Shown here: positions 61,300-64,000 of the stretch, one piece after another
How positions within the stretch are numbered: the stretch's first letter is position 1
How the letters are laid out: the number at the start of each line of letters is the position of its first letter
From: Pirellulaceae bacterium
GTDB taxonomy: Bacteria; Planctomycetota; Planctomycetia; Pirellulales; Pirellulaceae
Direction of reading: 5' to 3'
NCBI GenBank assembly: GCA_018402565.1
Contig: JAGYIQ010000001.1
Span: 620,001-684,000, forward strand
DNA length: 64,000 nt
Translations under genes and position numbers: made by a program
Notes under the pieces: generated by a model
What the model was told of the DNA's origin: nothing
The model's input: only the letters and a program-made list of their open reading frames with translations
Databases searched by the model: none

Positions 61300-61734
61300 A
61301 TGGTGAAGCATTACAAGCAACACTTGATCGAATTTGCCTACCCGGACAATTGGGAGCTGCAGCCGCCCGAGGCCGAGCAATTGCCGCAAGAGATATCGGT
61401 CGAGTCGCCCGACGGCTGCTTGTGGATGGTCAGTATTTTCTCGGCCACCCGCGATCCCAATTCGCTGCTGGACGAGGTCGTGAAATCGTTGTCCGAAAGC
61501 TACCAGGACTTTGAGTACTCCGCGGTGGAATCCACCATCGAACCGGCACCAGTGATCTGCGTTCAGGCTGACTTCTTTTGTCTGGATTTTTTAGTCACCG
61601 CAAAAATCCAGATATTCATCAAGCCGCCATTTGTATTCGTCGTGCTGCAACAGGCCGAAAGTCGACTCTACGATCGCTCGGTGGCCGTGTTTGACGCCAT
61701 GACAGTCAGTTTGCTGGGCGCGGCTCACCCCTGA
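61300..61734 (+). CDS. Small conserved-looking soluble protein
   Basis: 144 residues from ATG 61300, 14 nt after the membrane-protein stop. No signal peptide. The sequence alternates short strands and helices (HLIEFAYPDNWELQPPEAEQL, EISVESPDGCLWMVSIFSA, LLDEVVKSLSESYQDFEYSAVEST), as in small alpha/beta domains that bind partners such as PsbP-like or DUF1795-type proteins. Probably co-transcribed with the zinc-ribbon gene. Name and function are not known. Confidence 0.65.
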   Translation: MVKHYKQHLIEFAYPDNWELQPPEAEQLPQEISVESPDGCLWMVSIFSATRDPNSLLDEVVKSLSESYQDFEYSAVESTIEPAPVICVQADFFCLDFLVTAKIQIFIKPPFVFVVLQQAESRLYDRSVAVFDAMTVSLLGAAHP

Positions 61735-61835
61735 GTCATGCCCGAAGCGACTCCCGGAGTCATGCCTTGAGCGACTGCTTGAGGCGTACCCCGAGCGACT
61801 CGTTGAGTCATGCCCCGAGCGACTCACGGACCGCG
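61735..61835. repeat. Short tandem repeat gagtcatgcccgagcgactc-type
   Basis: About four imperfect 21-27-bp units built on gagtcatgcc and gagcgactc, between convergent genes. The units have dyad symmetry (gagt...actc) and can form hairpins, so they may serve as a bidirectional terminator. Confidence 0.5.
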
Positions 61836-61857
61836 GTCCCCGCTGCCAGTTTGCCGA

Positions 61858-64000
61858 CTAGCGGCCGCGAGTGCGACTTCGGGTAGCCTTGGGTGCAGAC
61901 TCGGCGGGTGGCACAGCGTCGGACGCAGGAATGACTGCGGGCTTGGCTGCAGGCTTGGCCGCGAGCTTAGTTCCGGGCTTAGCTCCGGGCTTGGCCGCAG
62001 ATGGGTTGCGGGGCTTGGCGACCGGCTGGGGCTTTGACTTCGCCGGACGCTGGGTCGGATTTGCAGTTGGCTTCGGCGGGGTCAGCAGGGCGGTCTTGGC
62101 CGCGCGACCTGACGAATTCTTTGGACCGGCGGGCTTGGCTGGCGGGTTTTTCGGCGACTTGGCTGCCGGTGTGACAACGGCGGCCGCCCTGGTCTTCACC
62201 GCAGGCTGGGTCTTTGCGCTGGCCTTATCCTTCACCTTGCTCGTGGTCTCGCCTTTGATCTTCACGTCGGTCTGGGCGTTGATCTTTGCCTCCGCCTGGG
62301 CGTTTGGTTTGGACTTGGACTCGGGTTTGGACTTGGGTTTGAACTTGGGCGTTGAATTGGACTTGGACTTGGGCGCTGGATTGGACTTGGCCGCGGACTT
62401 TTCAGCCAGCTTCGTTTGCGATTTCGTCTGCGAGTTGCCGAGCGAAGCGGTTTTCCTGCTGGACTTGGCGGACGCTTTACCCGAGAGTTCACTCGACGAT
62501 TTCTGCGGCGATTTCTGCGGCGATTTCTTCGACGATTTTGTGGAGGCCTGCGGCGGCGTCTTGCTGGGCCGAGTCGTCTTGGACTTGGCCGATCCCGTGG
62601 ATTTCGTACGACTTCGGCCGCGTTTTGCTTCCTGGCGTTTCACGGCAGAGTCGGCCTTCGCTGGCGATTGTGGAACTGGCGGATCGCTGTCTTTCGCGGC
62701 TGGCTCCACTGTCGGGGCGGCAAGTTCCTCATCGATCTCCGGCGTATCGTCCGTGTCCGGTTCCAGGACAGACAGATCGGAAACGTCGTCGGATGACCAA
62801 TCGGGGTCGAAGTCCTGTCGTCCCACTTCGATGATCGGCGAGTAGCCGGTGGAGTCGTCCCAATCGTCGCCGTGTTCCAATCGCTTGGCCAAGGCCTCGA
62901 GGGTATTTTCATGGTCGGCTCGCAATTCTGCCAAAATGCTTTGGCTCATTTCTGCGGCCAACTGATGGACATTCGGCGGCGCCGAATTTCGCGAGAGGAC
63001 CAACACGGATAGATCGCCCGCGACATGTTGAAAATCGCTGCGAAAGAATCGCTCTTCGATCTCCGCCAAAATCGCTTGTGGCTGGCCGTGGTTTCGCAGC
63101 AAGATCGGACGCAGCAAGTCGGCATCGCAGGCGGAGGCCACGGACTCGCTGATCGCATGTCTCAGCCCTTGAGTGAACATGACAAGCGTTTCAGTCTCTT
63201 GCAGCGCGCGTTCCCATTGGACGTAGGGAGTCTCCAAATCAACGCCCAGCGGCGTTTGGAACTGATCGATCGACTGGATTCCGAATGGTCCGCCCAGCAC
63301 CACGCCCCCATCACCGGCGTTGACCATTTGCACTTGATCGGTCTCAGGATCGACCAAAGCGTAGATCAACGAGGCCATCTCATCGCCTGGCGAATTGCAC
63401 CAGACTTGCTCGTTTAGCTTGGCGATCAGCGAGACGCCTGAATGTCGATAGTCGCGATGCGCCGAGAGCAAAGATCGCAGGTTGTTCAAGCTCATCGCGG
63501 CCGTCAACATTGGACCGACAACTTGCCCGATGGCCACGGATAGGTTGCCCGATGGCGTCACTGCCCAATCATGAAAGGTGCTGGCCAGATAGCCTTGTCG
63601 ATAGGTCCAACCGGCCAGTTTCCAGCCATCGATCTCAGGAGCAAAACTGGGCAGGCGAGCATCGTTGCTGCGGGCGGCCAACAGCAGCTCTTGTCGCAAG
63701 AGCGCCGAGTCCGCGTCGACTGACTCTGGGTTTTCCCGTGAATTGATTTCGCTGTACACCTGATTGCTCAAGCTTGACAGAAATTCGCTCTTCGCAGCGT
63801 CGAGCGTACGCGGCTGCGAAAAGAAGATCCACAGCGTACCCAGTGGTAGGTTCTTGGTGCCCAGCAGACAACACCAACCGAAATTGAAGGGTTGCGGAAT
63901 CCGCCATGTCTCACCCATTTCCGGCGTGTGAATGTTGACATGGTTGCCAATGAGCGACTCCAAATCGGCCAGGGCATTTTCCAGGGGCCGCACGGACTCG
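61858..64000 (-). CDS. PP2C/SpoIIE-type pseudophosphatase with histone-H1-like tail, 5' end outside window
   Basis: At least 713 residues; the frame continues past the window edge, so the N-terminus is missing. Counting from the GTG at 63993, a GAF-like end covers 1-90, then a SpoIIE/PP2C domain covers 120-335. The key metal-binding Asp positions are changed: GDVxG is GQVVG (156-160, Q157), TDGL is TQGL (274-277, Q275), NAGH is NAGD, and the GGD of GGDxYD is AST. So it is likely inactive. From about residue 430 a 280-residue Lys/Ala/Pro/Ser tail follows (KSPQKSPQKSS, AAKPAAKPA), like H1/AlgP tails. Upstream of the tail is an acidic stretch. It may be a scaffold binding a partner and nucleic acid. 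Confidence 0.85.
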   Translation of the reverse strand, partial: ESVRPLENALADLESLIGNHVNIHTPEMGETWRIPQPFNFGWCCLLGTKNLPLGTLWIFFSQPRTLDAAKSEFLSSLSNQVYSEINSRENPESVDADSALLRQELLLAARSNDARLPSFAPEIDGWKLAGWTYRQGYLASTFHDWAVTPSGNLSVAIGQVVGPMLTAAMSLNNLRSLLSAHRDYRHSGVSLIAKLNEQVWCNSPGDEMASLIYALVDPETDQVQMVNAGDGGVVLGGPFGIQSIDQFQTPLGVDLETPYVQWERALQETETLVMFTQGLRHAISESVASACDADLLRPILLRNHGQPQAILAEIEERFFRSDFQHVAGDLSVLVLSRNSAPPNVHQLAAEMSQSILAELRADHENTLEALAKRLEHGDDWDDSTGYSPIIEVGRQDFDPDWSSDDVSDLSVLEPDTDDTPEIDEELAAPTVEPAAKDSDPPVPQSPAKADSAVKRQEAKRGRSRTKSTGSAKSKTTRPSKTPPQASTKSSKKSPQKSPQKSSSELSGKASAKSSRKTASLGNSQTKSQTKLAEKSAAKSNPAPKSKSNSTPKFKPKSKPESKSKPNAQAEAKINAQTDVKIKGETTSKVKDKASAKTQPAVKTRAAAVVTPAAKSPKNPPAKPAGPKNSSGRAAKTALLTPPKPTANPTQRPAKSKPQPVAKPRNPSAAKPGAKPGTKLAAKPAAKPAVIPASDAVPPAESAPKATRSRTRGR

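Overview
The window reads as chromosomal DNA of a high-GC planctomycete, most likely a member of the Pirellulaceae. The evidence is the gene set: three modules pairing a cytochrome-like DUF1549/DUF1553 protein with a DUF1501 protein, a sulfatase, LamG-containing secreted proteins, three ECF-type sigma factors with linked regulators, a large Ser/Thr kinase, a di-haem peroxidase, and many GC-rich palindromic repeats between genes. No rRNA, transposase or CRISPR array was found. The only RNA gene seen is a tRNA-Gly(CCC).

Layout. 1-880: 3' part of an AstE/AspA-type zinc hydrolase (minus). 881-1554: simple repeats and two copies of a 163-bp repeat, then tRNA-Gly. 1753-5385: two-gene operon of a di-haem peroxidase and a zinc-ribbon membrane protein. 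5897-10359: a ZAS-kinase-EF-hand protein divergent from an ECF sigma factor. 10411-12573: exported metallophosphoesterase with a LamG tail. 12574-14126: a 1.5-kb repeat island. 14127-16578: csrA with a very long repetitive tail, then truB. 16555-18171: nadB. 18257-20709: an operon of two DUF1538 membrane proteins, a P-II-like protein and a CBS protein. 20747-24815: Tat-exported TIM-barrel protein, thiD and two poorly known genes. 25250-29851: ECF sigma, FecR/LamG anti-sigma-like protein and a tandem alpha/beta hydrolase. 30053-34713: Gly-rich secreted protein plus PSCyt/DUF1501 module. 34923-37354: ureidoglycolate-lyase-like gene and a frameshifted beta-propeller gene. 37440-38245: second repeat island. 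38249-40294: ECF sigma, anti-sigma and coiled-coil exported protein. 40610-43540: type III polyketide synthase operon (methyltransferase, FAD oxidoreductase, PKS). 43633-49168: membrane protein, HEAT-like protein, sulfatase, and a condensation-type acyltransferase with a possible GNAT-like partner. 49337-58882: two PSCyt/DUF1501 modules back to back. 58910-61734: zinc-ribbon membrane protein and a small protein. 61858-64000: a PP2C/SpoIIE-like pseudophosphatase with a histone-H1-like tail (5' end outside the window).

How the genes work together. Four functional blocks stand out: surface or periplasmic processing (PSCyt, DUF1501, sulfatase, hydrolases); signalling (three sigma/regulator pairs, a kinase and a dead phosphatase); a probable phenolic or pyrone lipid pathway built on the type III PKS; and a nucleotide-regulated ion-transport module (DUF1538 pair, P-II, CBS). 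Many junctions in these operons are 1-23 nt overlaps, suggesting translational coupling. The least described items are the DUF1538 operon, the CsrA tail fusion, the pseudophosphatase with a polycationic tail, and several non-coding repeat families, one of which has 35-bp terminal inverted repeats.
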